DNA from: Quercus robur
Taxonomy: Eukaryota; Streptophyta; Magnoliopsida; Fagales; Fagaceae
Direction: 5' to 3'
DNA length: 64,000 nucleotides
Assembly: GCF_932294415.1 (NCBI RefSeq)
Contig: NC_065541.1
Span: 49,454,290 to 49,518,289, forward strand
The notes under the pieces are model-generated. The model was given only the letters and a program-made list of their open reading frames with translations. It did no database searches and was not told the DNA's origin. Below, in pieces: positions 10,914 to 22,350 of the stretch. A program made the translations under genes and the position numbers. Every line of letters begins with the position of its first letter. The first letter of the stretch is position 1.

Positions 10914-11177
10914 AGACCAATCTCGGCCCTCTCCAGTACCACGTCGCGGCTCTATAGCATACGTGGTTATACAGCCAACATCAAGTTCCCCTGTTTACTA
11001 AGAGCATGGTGGCTTTGCAGCTTCTTGTTGTCCATTATCTGCACAGCTCTTGATACCCATTTTAGAGTTATAAACCATGGCAGACTTGGAGTATGAGATT
11101 ATGCAAACTTCCTTGGCACGCTTGCTTTTACATGCCTCTTGGTCATTTCAATCCTAGCTTTTAAACTCCCAAGCATG
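10914..11177 (+). pseudogene. Possible relic of an ABCC (MRP-type) transporter N-terminal exon
   Basis: One frame from 10914 reads through a hydrophobic, Trp-containing segment (FPCLLRAWWLCSFLLSIICT), then DTHFRVINHGRLGV, a TGA stop, and DYANFLGTLAFTCLLVISI. This arrangement recalls the first membrane domain of plant ABCC full-size transporters. There is no start, no ATP-binding cassette and no neighbouring exon, so it is a fragment at best. The similarity is judged from memory. Confidence 0.35.
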
Positions 11178-11203
11178 GGACAATGAATTCCTTCAAAGGT
11201 TAG

Positions 11204-11400
11204 AGAAAAAAGATCTAAAAGTTAGGTTTTAATATTTACAAAACCTAGTTTTTAAATTTTTTTTTCTCTTGATTTTTTAGTTTTTTATGTTTTCAGAGGA
11301 GAGAAACATAAAAGGGTAGCAAAAATACATATTTACCCATGTTTTTAACAGAAATGGATAACGGGAGACAAACGAAGCTTACTTCAAGTGGGTAAAGTGC
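11204..11400 (-). repeat. Inverted-repeat copy B (partner at 993-1186)
   Basis: The reverse complement of this segment follows 993-1186 over most of its length, including the AAACATGGGTAAAT-like stretch and the A-rich AGATCTAAAAG end. The two copies flank the gypsy element but lie some distance outside its target duplication. Confidence 0.5.
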
Positions 11401-12058
11401 CAATTTTCAAACTATAAGTTGGCAAATTATTTTTCGAACAAAGTACAAGTGAGCAAAGTGTAATTTTCACTTTCTATTTTCATGTTAGGCATAACCAAGG
11501 CCGACTCCACATTGAAGGTAGGGTGGTCACAAGACCTCCTTTACTTAGAATTTTTTATTATTATTTATAAATTTTTTACCCTTAAAAAATTTGTGGCCAC
11601 CCTAAATTTTTTTAGACCTAACGTAATTAAAATTTTTTTTTGAGAGGATACATAATTAAACTTTGAACAAATTTTGATAACAAACTTGATTGTAGACTAA
11701 TGCTACAACTCTACTTATTTTTTTTTATATGAATTTTAATAAATCCATCATTGGATTACATTTTCTTCTTATATCATCCATGTTTCAATAAGATCAAAGA
11801 TCAATATATATATTATTAATCAAATGTTTAAATTTCAAGTTTTTGTAATCTAAAATTATACATAAAAAATAAGTTTATGAATCGAATAGTAAATAATATC
11901 TAACTGTCATGAAATTTGACGTATTTTAAAAATATAAAGAACATGCAATTTAATGGTTAGATTTTCAAAATATGTAGTCATGTTAATTTGTTTAGTGAGA
12001 TTTGTAGCCTTAGGTTACAATTAAGTTTGTAATAAAACTTTGGGTCCCTAAACAATAT

Positions 12059-12721
12059 TGTACGAGGAATAGTCCCAGGCCCACTGAGCGTTGGGCCCAG
12101 GCCTTATAGTACAACACATGATCCAATTCCCGTCAGACTTTTGGTCTTGGGCTGAACGCATTTTAAGGCCCAAGCTAAGCCCAAGTACCATAATAAGTCC
12201 ATCTTGTCTTGAACATATCAGAGGCAAGCTTTAGCCGATCAATTTTAACTTGATTGGGAATGTGCTTGCTCAGGACAGCCTGTGTTCTCGGCAGCCTGGT
12301 ATTGCCTTGGAGAATATCGCTGCCGAGCAGTCTTTTGGAGGTTGGAACCAGTTCCGATGCTATTACCACCATTCCTAATAGAGCATATTCTTGTTAGGAA
12401 TAATTAGTTTGGACCCCATCCACACGAGTGAGATCAGAAAGTAATCATAACGTCTTCACCCATCTCAAGCTATAAATAAAAAAATGGAATGAGAAGAAGT
12501 GGTTGGCAATTCTGGAGAGAAAATAGGGAGAGAGAGAACTGGTAAAACCAGGGGAGAGAGCAACATAGAGAGGAAAGTAAGGGTGTTCACTAGGGTTAAG
12601 GGAAGTCATAGTGTCACTTAGAGAGGAACTGCCCTTAGTAGGAAACACTATGCCCACTCTACAAGTAAGTTGTAAGCCCAACCTTAGGCCCGGTCCGTTA
12701 AGCAGAGGTTGGGTATGCACA
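12059..12721 (+). repeat. 5' LTR of the non-autonomous element
   Basis: It begins TGTACGAGGAATAGTCCC and ends GGGTATGCACA. It pairs with 16172-16837 throughout. Confidence 0.93.
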
Positions 12722-12723
12722 AT

Positions 12724-12741
12724 TGGCGCCATCTGTAGGGA
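12724..12741 (+). other. Primer binding site of the non-autonomous element
   Basis: TGGCGCCATCTGTAGGGA starts two bases after the LTR. It is of the TGGCGCC type used by Tat and Athila gypsy elements, which classes the element with gypsy despite the lack of pol. Confidence 0.85.
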
Positions 12742-12784
12742 TCTCCTACATAGCTGCAGTTCTGCTAAGATTCGTGCAGGCGAA

Positions 12785-13144
12785 ATGTCCGAAATAAAAT
12801 CTAGGAGTTATGCCGAAAGTGGCTCTAGGAGATCTTCTCGGGGATCCACTTGGCGGGAAAGAAGGCAGAAGAGGCGTGAGGACAGGGAGTACAGGCAAGA
12901 GGAAGAGCAATATGGCCATGGAGAAAGGTTGTTTCAAACACATCAGACACTATCAGGCGCTTCGGGGCATAAGCGTTTTGAATGCTTGAGTAGGTTGGTA
13001 AGGGATTTGGAATTGGAAGTAAGAGGTAGGCGTCGGAGAAGAAACCGCGAAGAGCGTGTAGAGGGGTCAGCTAGTGGGGGAGGTGGCTATGGGGAGGGGT
13101 CCCATCAATCCGGTTCCCATCGACACCCTAACATTTATTTATAA
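12785..13144 (+). pseudogene. Truncated gag-like ORF
   Basis: The frame from the ATG at 12785 gives about 119 residues rich in Arg, Glu, Ser and Gly. It includes a Leu-containing helix (RFECLSRLVRDLELEVR) and a Gly/Ser/His-rich end. This resembles the N-terminal leader of gag in Tat-type elements. It stops at 13142-13144 in AT-rich sequence before any capsid domain. A 16-bp AAATATGGTTAAAATA motif occurs twice just after the break (13143 and 13190), which may mark the deletion that removed the rest of gag and all of pol. Confidence 0.6.
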
Positions 13145-13385
13145 ATATGGTTAAAATATCAAATAAACAATTATTTTCTTGGATCTATAAATATGGTTAA
13201 AATAGATGTCCCATCACCATCCTAAGATGACTAATCGAACAAAATAAAATAAACGAAAATTAAAATTTAACCAGTGTTTTGTCACCACATCCCAGTGACC
13301 ATAGGCAAAACCAAATAAAGGGAAAGTAAATGACGGAAAAGAAAAATAATAATAATAGGGAAGTACGGCACGGTAAACGGTTTCT

Positions 13386-15830
13386 TCAAATTTGAGCAGC
13401 TAAGTCGACAAAATGAGACAGGGCGGCGTCCTTGGCAGGCTGTGCTGGTGCATCCTTGATAGGTTGATCGGCGAGAAATAGTTGAGCTTGTACGTCCTTG
13501 GCAGGTTGGGTATCGAGCAGCGCAGCATTGAGATTATTGGTGACCTCGAGATCAACTAACTCCACATCAGTATCAATCTCGTGCACCAACTCCCTCATGC
13601 TGGGGGTACCCTCCTCGTCGACGGCGCCTAGTTGACTCTAAACGGGGGGAGGATGTGACGGGAAAGGAATCTGCTCAGGATTCCTTAGTAGGGAATCGTC
13701 TAGCACTCCCATGGCTTGTAGGGCGGGCATCTATCTTTCCCCGAACCCATGCTGCTGAGCTTGATGGACAATGGGCTCCACGGAATTTTCAGCTTCTGCG
13801 AAGCCTTCATTGTATTGTTTCTCCTTGCAAGCTTTAAAGGGTCGCCTTGAGGTCGACAATATCATCAGCCTGTGCTAAGTTTCAGCTTTCTGCCTTGGTC
13901 AATTTAAGCTCCGTCCCCCCCAGCTTCACGTCCATCTTTGTTAGCTTTTTCTTTGCCAATATCTTGGCCTTTTCGGATGCCCGAGCCTTCTTCTTGGCAG
14001 CCTCAACAGCCCTACTCATGTCCTTTGCAGTGGCAACGACAACGTCTTTCAGAGCCTTCTCCCGTTCAACATCCTCGGCAGTCTCCTTTAATTGTTCATC
14101 AATGACATAAGCCAGCTGCACGGCCTGATAACACAACAACACAAGCATGAAAAGAAAGAAAGTACACGTGCATTTAAACAATGAAGAAAAGGTAGGATAA
14201 TGTACTACCACTATGGTATGCCATTGCCACTGGTTAGCCAATGATCCATCAGTCAAGCCCGAAAAGAAGTGCACGTCCTCAGGTAGGAGGAGACCCTGTG
14301 CCAAGCTCCGGGCGACTCGCCCCTCTTCGCCCTGCGCCCAGGTTCTTACACTAGTTGTCACTAGAAGGGGCTCACTACCAAGCCAGAAGAGGCTCACTAC
14401 CAAGCCTAAAGGTGGTCTGCCAGCCGAACTCTGGCTAGGATGAGGACGCCACATTGGAACCGGCCTGGGCAACTGGCCGAGCATCACCAGTAGGCTCTCA
14501 GATCACAACCCCACCAGACACCCAGAGAGGTGGTGTTCTCGAGGGAGCATCACTCGAGACTCTGGTTGTTATTCGAAAGTACGCTACCTTTTTCAGGAAC
14601 GGCCAGGAGGAGGGGGGAGTTAGGGCGCTAGGCAAGAAGCGTTCAAGGGTTAGCGTTCGCTTTGACACCATTTCTTCTTCACCTTGATCGGTTTCTACTT
14701 CGGATGAATTTACGGACTCGGCTGCTACTTGCCTGGTTGGCTGAACTAGGGTTTGAGGCCCACCAACAGGTCTGTGGACGGTACAGTTTTGGGAGATGAG
14801 ATTCGCTATGTCATCCCTCACAAGCACTAGTGACTCTGCCCTCACTATCTAAGGACCAAAGTCCCAAGCTTCACCTATGGTAAAACTGGGGGGAAGGAAA
14901 TTAGGATGCCGTATGTCAATGTACGACGGTAAGGGGCTATCCACTAACAAGGCTTGTCCAAAAGGCTACCACGTGGAGTAAATCGAATTGCAGCCAAGTA
15001 TATGATAGGATGCACTAAGCTGCTCGTCAGAATTCACAAATATCTCTGACCAGAGCACGAAATTTAGGTCTCTCACGTGCACAACTCTGATATCCGATTT
15101 GAACTTCTTACCTTCTACATCAAAACAAGACGAAATAGGTTAATATTTGTTTCAACAAAAATAAGGACATGCAAAATACTAAAAGCAGTACAGTTAAATA
15201 TATAGGGTACCGACCAACATCACGTGGTGAAGTTGGGCAAGTGAGCTTGCCGATGAGCCAGTTGCCGCTCACCCGGATGTACTCTCCCACCGAGTTTTTC
15301 TTAGAGTCGGGAAGGCACAATATGAGCTGTACCTGTACATCCCTAACCTTAAGGTAATAGTCGGATTTAATGTTACCGCACAAACTGTACATAAAGTTTA
15401 TGTCGTGGTGGTCTGATTGTAACCCATATATTTTATTTAAGCGGCTAACGCAACTCACTACTCGGTAAAAATTAGGGGGAAGTTGGTCGAGACATAAGCC
15501 ATAGAACCTAAGGGTACTAAGTATAAGGGATCTACGGGAAACCTATCCCCTCCTTCCAAAATGGTCATCAGAGGGAAAAACACTACATGAGGGCATCGTT
15601 GAAGAGCGATGTCACCCTCATGGCAGTAAGCTATATCTACATCACCGGGAATATTGTAAGCCACCCTAAAACTAGGCAGAGTTGCTTAAGTGTCAAGAAG
15701 GTGTGAATAACCCATTCCTAATACTAGAGAGAGGAAAAGAAATTGAAGAAAAGAAAGAGGAAAAGAAGAAAACTTACCGGGGCTCTAGAAGGTCTCTTGG
15801 TTGGAAGATCTATACACAGGAGGAGTATGC
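13386..15830 (-). pseudogene. Decayed antisense extra ORF (putative gypsy-type transposon domain and coiled coil)
   Basis: Read on the minus strand from about 15830 the pieces follow the order of the family. A short exon ends with a GT donor at about 15778. The domain with PHVVFFPLMTILEGG, then SCVSRLNKIYGLQSDHHDIN and YLKVRDVQVQLILCLPDS, then GEYIRVSGNWLIGKLTCPTSP, lies at 15664-15230. A middle region (14845-14498) follows, then a Lys/Ala-rich coiled coil around 14110-13882. A one-base deletion near 15530 shifts the frame, and several stops interrupt it. Its position and strand relative to the element match the better preserved ORF at 2258-3722, although the two proteins have diverged strongly. 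Confidence 0.68.
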
Positions 15831-16156
15831 TCGGCAAAGAGCAATTTGAAGGAGTGGGGAAGCGAAAAGTAATCTAAAGAAGCAAAATGAACTATTTATA
15901 GGGTGGAAGCCTTTAATGGAATGGGGAGGCGGGAAAACCTTTCTGAATTCTTTTTATAACGCCCACATGCCTAGCCTCGGTTCATGAACTGTCAGGTTAT
16001 GATTGCGGTTAGACATGACAGCCTGGCATAACGCTCCTTTTGAGAGGGCATTAATGGCCATCTTGTCTGTTTAATAACTGACAAATGAGCTCCTCGAGGA
16101 CTCTCTTGCACCAGTTAGATTGTCCTTGATACGTTCTTGGAAGCCGGACACGAATC

Positions 16157-16171
16157 AAGGGGGGGGGCTAT
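16157..16171 (+). other. Polypurine tract of the non-autonomous element
   Basis: AAGG followed by a run of G (eight to nine) and CTAT directly precedes the 3' LTR. Position and composition fit the plus-strand primer. Confidence 0.75.
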
Positions 16172-16837
16172 TGTACAGGGAATGGTCCCAAGCCCACTGA
16201 GCCTTGGGCCTAGGCCTTATAGTACAATGCATGATCCCATTCCCGTCAAACCTTTGGTCTTGGGTCGAACGCACTTTAAGGCCCAACTGAGCCCAAGTAC
16301 CATAATGAGTCCATCTTGTCTTGAACATATCAGAGGCAAGCCCCAGCTGATAAATTTTAACTTGATCGAGAATGTGCTTGCTCAGGACAGCCTGTGTTCT
16401 CGGCAACCTGGTATTACCTTGGGGAATATCATTGCCAAGCAGTCTTTTGGAGGCTGGAACCAATTCCGATGCCATTACCACTGTTCCTAACAGAGCATAT
16501 TCTCGTCAAGAATAATTAGTTTGGACCCCACCTGCACGAGTGAGATCAGAAAGTAATCATAACGCCTCCATTCACCTCAAGCTATAAATAAGATAATAGA
16601 CTGAGAAGAAGTGGTTGGCAATTCTGGAGAGAAAATAGGGAGAGAGAGAGAGAACTAGTAAAACCAGGGGAGAGAGCAACATAGAGAGGAAAATAAGTGT
16701 GTTCACTGGGGTTAAGGGAAGTCATAGTATCACTTAGAGAGGAATTGCCCTTAATTGGAAACACTAGGCCCACTCTACAAGTAAGTTGTGAGCCCGACCC
16801 TAGGCCCGGTCCGTTAAGCAGAGGTTGGGTACACACA
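16172..16837 (+). repeat. 3' LTR of the non-autonomous element
   Basis: It begins TGTACAGGGAATGG and ends GGGTACACACA, and pairs with 12059-12721. The duplication AATAT follows at 16838-16842. Confidence 0.93.
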
Positions 16838-17103
16838 AATATATTAGGCAATTTCAAACAAAAATGAAAAGTCCAAGAAAAATTTAAAGAAATGTAGTTT
16901 GCTGCATTGATAATAATGCTACCATATAACAATTTCAAAATAAGAAAACTCATAGAAAGAAATTGTAAGACTTTATGTAATCGCATGTTTTTTTTTTTTT
17001 TTTTTTTGTGGTCAATATATGATATTATCTTTTTATTTGATTTTGTATAATTTAAGTTCATAATAACCACTTTAGAAAAAATTTCTAGTCATTACAAGGC
17101 ATT

Positions 17104-17389
17104 AGAGCATCCACATTAGTCTTCATAAATATTTAGTTAAAGTAATTCAAAAAACTATATTTTTACTAGTTTAGCTGTCTATTATTTTTATACACATACA
17201 TCAGCCTCAATACTTTTATCAATATTGAAATTTAATATAGCGAGAATAGAGGCTCACTATATGTAAAGATGAGACTATCCTCTTTAAAAACTTTAGTTCA
17301 TTTAGTGAGACTGATGCACGTTTGTTTTAGTTGAGTTTAGATAAATTTTTACTGAAATATTAAATTAATAAGACTGGTGTGAATGCTCT
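17104..17389. mobile_element. Small MITE with AGAGCAT termini, followed by a local duplication
   Basis: The ends AGAGCATCCACATTAGTC and GACTGGTGTGAATGCTCT are inverted repeats. They belong to the same terminal type as 22585-23600. The interior is AT-rich with no ORF. The right end plus about 70 bases of flank is repeated in tandem (about 17324-17440 and 17440-17556, period near 115 bp). Confidence 0.65.
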
Positions 17390-17505
17390 TCCAACGCTAA
17401 TTCGAAGAGTCGGCAATCCTCCTTATTATTAACATGATGTTTTGGTTAAGTTTAGATAAATTTTTACTGAAATATTAAATTGATAAGACTAATGTGAATA
17501 CTCTA

Positions 17506-18068
17506 ACAACACTAATTTGAAGAGTCGGCAATCCTCCTTATTATTGACATGACATATTATAGGCTTTAGTGTTAGGTCTACATCTTAGGACTGTTTCAAA
17601 AAAGGTCGTTAACATTTAACAAGCGGAGCTAGCAGTTGGCGCATACTAAGCGCTAGCAGAAGAAACATTCGAGATTGTATTATGGCAGATAATAAGCCAT
17701 ATTCTCCCATAAATCTTATAATTTGTATTCATTAGGCGTGCTTTGTCCATTCGTGTCGGTTGTGCATAAAATATCAGTTATTTATAACCTCAATCGCATT
17801 TATAAGGTCAGCATCTTATCTTAGCATAATGTTCAAAAGAAAACTTCAATATCTTGTCACCTTATATATGTACAGATGTACTAGTATATTTGACTGGGGA
17901 CTCCATATCGATCTTCAATCACAAGCCTCAATGGTTTTAACAGGCTTACAGAAGTTCTGATTCTTCTTTGGAAAATGACACCTCATAAAACTCTATACAT
18001 TTCTTTTTTGCCTTTTTGCTTTCCTCTTCTTTTTAGGTTCTGAGAATCGCCCTTAGACAAGGATTATT
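17506..18068 (+). repeat. Duplicated segment, copy 1 (without the MITE)
   Basis: About 560 bp resemble 22351-23931 once the MITE 22585-23600 is removed. Landmarks in both are AACAACACT near the start, GATAATAAG-CATATTCT, CCTCAATCGCATTTATAAG, TTCAAAAGAAAACTTCAATA and GCTTTCCTCTTCTTTTTAGG. No ORF of note lies within, and I do not recognise the source. The copies lie in the same orientation on both sides of the methyltransferase gene. Confidence 0.85.
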
Positions 18069-18421
18069 CCCTCAATTTTCAGGTGGTCCCCAAAAAAAGA
18101 TATTATAAAAATAAACATAAAAGAAGAAACAAAATGATGTATAATAGTATTAGAGAAATAGCTTATGTGAAAATTCTTAAATATTTTCTAAATATGAAAA
18201 AATGATGCTCCCATATCTTATATTTACGATGAATCTCATTATAAATTTAATGAACATACCACAGTATAACGAGATAGTTTTTATTTTGTCATTAGAATAT
18301 ATAACTCTACCTTCCACCTGGGTCAATGCTACCTTTGGAGTTCACTTTTTGCATAAATGGGGAACTGTTTATTATTGTTTATCCTTGTAATACAAATTAA
18401 AAATAGTTAAGGTAATAAAAT

Positions 18422-19351
18422 TTAAGTTGAATCAATGATCCAATGTTGGCCATCGAGTATAATTTTGAAGCCGTTAACTCGAGCAAACAGACGGACAGCC
18501 CTCCTAACACCTCGATTATCAGCTGCAGTAAAATAATCGTGCCCAAAAAGTACTCCACCAGGTCTTAAAAGCCGGTACGCCCGATTGATATCGGACCAAG
18601 CCGACATAAAATTATGACCCGCATCCACCTCGATCAAATCAGCGTACACGCCCCACTCGCAAAACTTATCGAGAGTCGACCCGGTCGAAAACGGTATGGG
18701 CAAAACCGAATCCGTTTCGTTTACGGATACCAAGTTCTGCATGAATTGGTACATGAGCACAACGTCGCCGTTCACCATTTTAATGTTCTTGAACCTGTTC
18801 CGAAACCCGGGCCAGCCCCGAAAATCGTCGACGCAGAGGATCTGGGTTTCGAGGCCGAGTTGGCGAGTCAACCGGGCCATGTGAATCGCCGAAGCGCCAA
18901 GGAAAGTGCCGATTTCGATGATGGTTTTGGGCTTCACCCTCTCAATAAGGTGTTCGAAAACGGCGCCGTTTGAGCCCCACCCACCGATTCTCTGGGGACG
19001 AACGAGGGAGCTGATGTGGTCCGGAGGGAAGTCAACGAAAGGTGACCTGGCGTTGTAGATACGGTTGAGGATTGTTTGTCGGACGAGGTCGGAGGGGACT
19101 GGGTTGGAACAGCGATTGCTGACTCGGAAGTCGTCGAGTTTGAGGTCTTTGATTCTACGTGTGGGCCTGGGCCGGGTTCGGGTTGTCGGGAGTGACGTGG
19201 CATTCCCAATAGATGAGGCTGATAGGTAACCCAAGGTGTACGTTAGCAAGAGGAGGAGAAAGTAGATGATGGGTTTTGCGAGTTTTAAGACTACGTGTGA
19301 GACTCTTCTTTGTCGATGATGTGGTATTTGATCTTCTTCTCTCTCTTTCAT
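18422..19351 (-). CDS. Membrane-anchored class I SAM-dependent methyltransferase
   Basis: Single-exon gene of 309 residues, start at 19351, TAA at 18424-18422. Residues about 26-46 form one hydrophobic segment after a basic N-terminus, as in a type II membrane anchor, so the enzyme probably sits in an endomembrane. The methyltransferase fold begins near residue 120. Motif I is IIEIGTFLGASAIHMA (144-159), where SAM binds. VDD (174-176) ends the second strand, DLIEVDAGH (238-246) is the next, and LLRPGGVLFGHDYF (261-274) follows. This order fits the Methyltransf_24 group. The substrate cannot be told from the sequence. Clean reading and conserved motifs suggest a working gene. It lies between the two copies of a duplicated segment. 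The promoter side (from 19352) soon runs into AT-rich MITE sequence. Confidence 0.87.
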   Translation of the reverse strand: MKEREEDQIPHHRQRRVSHVVLKLAKPIIYFLLLLLTYTLGYLSASSIGNATSLPTTRTRPRPTRRIKDLKLDDFRVSNRCSNPVPSDLVRQTILNRIYNARSPFVDFPPDHISSLVRPQRIGGWGSNGAVFEHLIERVKPKTIIEIGTFLGASAIHMARLTRQLGLETQILCVDDFRGWPGFRNRFKNIKMVNGDVVLMYQFMQNLVSVNETDSVLPIPFSTGSTLDKFCEWGVYADLIEVDAGHNFMSAWSDINRAYRLLRPGGVLFGHDYFTAADNRGVRRAVRLFARVNGFKIILDGQHWIIDST

Positions 19352-19630
19352 TTTTGTCTTCGAAATTTGGACTTTGAAGAAACAGACAAAGTTTATGAGA
19401 GAAAGAGGGTTTAGTTTCTAAATTTCTGGGGTATACCGTATTGAGGATCAAGTCATTTGCTTTGTGAATTTCTCTTTCCTTTTTTTTTTTTTTTTTGGCC
19501 ACTCAAAGTATTGAGGATTATAAAGTGTTTGTGTGTGTGTTTTTTTTTAAGGGTGGTAATTTAAGTATTTAATAGCTGTACGAGATAAGCATATTGTTGT
19601 GATTAGGTGTGCTTTATCATATACTTGTCT
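19352..19630 (-). other. Upstream region of the methyltransferase gene
   Basis: This stretch holds the presumed 5' leader and promoter. There is a CT/A-rich leader just before the ATG and an 18-base T run at 19480-19497 with a TTTTT tract near 19542. I could not place a convincing TATA box. Confidence 0.4.
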
Positions 19631-20753
19631 TATTTTAGAGTATTTGCGTCATTTTGTTTAAAAAAATCTTTGTTTATTTATGCATAAGTATCTATTTTTT
19701 CTATTTTAAATACTTATTTTTCAAAACACCCTAAGTTTATCTATTTTACAATATATGTGTCCATTTGGCATTGGCTTATAAGACTAGTTTTTAATTTTTA
19801 TGTACAATTTTTTAAAATCTTACTTTTTTCCACATTTTTTCATTTTTTTCAAATATTTGTAAGGTACAAGTATACTTTAGCACACTTTTAATAAAAAAAA
19901 TTTAGCAAAAAGGTAGATAATAATTATTTTTTTCTCTTTTTTCACACATAACAACCATCATTCACTTTCTTTTTTTATTATTGAGATACGCAAAGAAAGA
20001 ATAAAATAAATAAATGTAAAATGAATATTGTCGGTGTAAATTGAATTGAAAAAAATATAATACCACAAATTATTACACAACTTTTTTGCCACAACTGTAA
20101 TGTGACAGAATGTAAGTGGTGAAGAAAAAATAGTATACCCATATTTAAGTGAAAAAAAAAAAAAAAAAAAAACCCACTCATATAAGTCAAAGTAACGACA
20201 AAAAGTAGTGAAATAATGGAGTAAATTTAGAGTATTCACATTTGCTTATTCAAATTTTTTTGTCTATTTTAGTATAAGAAACTATTTTTACTATTTACAT
20301 GCTCACTTTTCAAAACACCACAGATCATATTATCTATTTTACATTATATTTCATTAAAATATCATTTTTTCTTGATTTTTAATTATTTCTCTTTCTTCAC
20401 GCATAACAATCACTATTCATTTTATTCCTTCATTCTCGGGATAAGTAAAGAAAGAATAAAAAATTAAATGCAAAATGAATAGTATCAATGTAAATTTACA
20501 TGGTGACTGTAGTAAACTTGTAAATATACACAATTATACTTTGACTGTTTTGGGTTATTTTTAGGCAAAGTTGTGTAAATTTTACATATTTTTCTATTAT
20601 ACACCCACTGATATGAGTGCTCTAACATGGTTACTATAGCAAACTTATAAATTTATATAATTATACACTCACTGATGTGGGTCATTTTTAGGCAAAAAAA
20701 TGTAAATTTTACAAATTTATCTATTATATAATCACTAATATGAGTGCTCTTAT
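19631..20753. mobile_element. Cluster of related AT-rich MITE copies
   Basis: A copy at 20227-20753 starts TTAGAGTATTCACATTTGC and ends ATATGAGTGCTCTTA, with a second internal end at about 20610-20626. A related copy begins near 19631 (TTTAGAGTATTTGCGTC) and shares the block TTTTCAAAACACC and later AGAAAGAATAAA-type sequence. All are non-coding. Exact ends of the first copy are unclear. Confidence 0.5.
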
Positions 20754-21321
20754 ATTCTTTGATGTAACAGAATTTTAATACGAAAATTTAGGTATAAATA
20801 GGGTTATCTAGATTGAATTGTTATAGAATTTAATCTTTTCATGAATTTTTTTTCCCGTAGTACATCAGTACATGACAATTGACTTGGTCACCCCTTCAAT
20901 TTTTAAATTTTAACAAAGTATATTCATGTGGAAAGTGATCATTTGGCCAAATAATATTCTACCTAGTTGGAAATTACTTAAACTTATTAGGGAGTTTTTT
21001 TTTTTTTTTTCCTCTGTTGATTAGGATTATTAAGTCTAATGTATTCTTATATACACCTTATTTTGGATTTTTTTAAAAAAAAAATTAATAAACAATACAT
21101 ATTGGGTATTTTGTCTCACACTATTCAGAATAGTAATGATGTAACCATTTGGGAATTTTAATTTTTTTTTTCCCTATCTACATCTCTTTATTTTTCTTAT
21201 ATATATTTAACATGGTACCAAATTCCGGTTCTCTATCCTTCAACATTTGTTGTTACTTTCATTGTCAAAATCAAAATTCACACTTAAGATATAGATCCAC
21301 GGAGATTCCATCTATACCAAC

Positions 21322-21526
21322 CACTGTTTTAAAAACCGGACCGGACCGGTCGGTCTGGCCGGTTCAATCGGGAACCGGGAGCCAATCCGGTCCGGTTAAA
21401 AACCCCAAAACCGGTCAATAACCGGTCAACAACCGGAAAACCGGCCAAAAACCGATCAAAAACCGGGGTTGAACCAGAAATTAAAAAAAAAACGGTTCTT
21501 TGTCCGGTTCGGTTTTTAAAACCATG
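21322..21526. mobile_element. 205-bp hAT-type MITE rich in ACCGG motifs
   Basis: The ends CACTGTTTTAAAAACC and GGTTTTTAAAACCATG are inverted repeats. An exact 8-bp target duplication, ATACCAAC, flanks the element at 21314-21321 and 21527-21534, which is the hAT pattern. The interior is packed with ACCGG and CCGGT repeats and has no coding capacity. Confidence 0.88.
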
Positions 21527-22350
21527 ATACCAACTCCTTTGATTTACATCTGGATATTTTAAAATTGTTGTCGCGATGTCTCACACATCATTAAACATTG
21601 TCTCAGTCTCAATCATGTGCTTCCTTGTATATGTGTCTCACAGAGCTCAAAGCACTCATACACCAATTTCATCCTAGTGAAGTGCTCCACGACCAACATG
21701 GTACACATGTTGGGGTTGCATCTACTTATCCATGTTTTTCACATGCATCACACGCTTTACAGACTTCTTTCTCTTCAATAATACTTTTTCAAATGTTTCT
21801 TAATTAGTTAGTCTCAATTCATTCAATGGGTATTGAAGCTCTTTCTTACATTGAAAACTTTCCTTCCAAACTTAAGTACCTCCACTTTAAGTTTGAGGGG
21901 GGTTAGGAATAATAGGATATTAGTGTAAATGTGTAAGTGATAAAATATATTAAAATGTTGCCATAAATGTGTAAATTATGATTTTGTAGAATTCAACGTG
22001 CTACTAATGTGATTTTAGAGTTACAAACTAGCTTAATGAAAATGTAGCCATTGGAGGCTCTTTGCTTTCTCTCTTTTTTTAGTTGTTACAACCATTTGCT
22101 TTTTTTTAGTATATATTTTAAACAAATTTAAAGGCTCGTAATTCGGCATTTTTAGACAGCCTTTTCGGTGGCCCAGGGACTCATTGTCATTGCCTCAAAT
22201 CCTCTGTGGGCTTTTGGGGAAGAAGAGGAGATGGACTAGATCCTCAATAGCCTGTTTATTTTTATATTCCCCTTGTTTGTTGGAATTCTATTCAATAACC
22301 AAAAAAAAAAACATGATTTGATTATTAATTTCTACTTTCATGTTAGGCAT

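Larger units (their letters stand above)
12059..16837 (+). mobile_element. Non-autonomous LTR retrotransposon with gag fragment and antisense ORF
   Basis: Two LTRs (12059-12721 and 16172-16837) with TG...CA ends flank 3.45 kb, and the 5-bp duplication AATAT lies at 12054-12058 and 16838-16842. A primer binding site follows the left LTR and a polypurine tract precedes the right LTR, fixing the plus orientation. The interior holds only a short gag-like frame on the plus strand and a decayed minus-strand coiled-coil gene. No protease, reverse transcriptase or integrase is present. It would have to use proteins of another element, perhaps of the Tat type next to it. Confidence 0.92.

Noticed and set aside
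18614..18973. Plus-strand frame over the methyltransferase
   Set aside because: It is the mirror of a well supported gene on the minus strand and has no recognisable domain.
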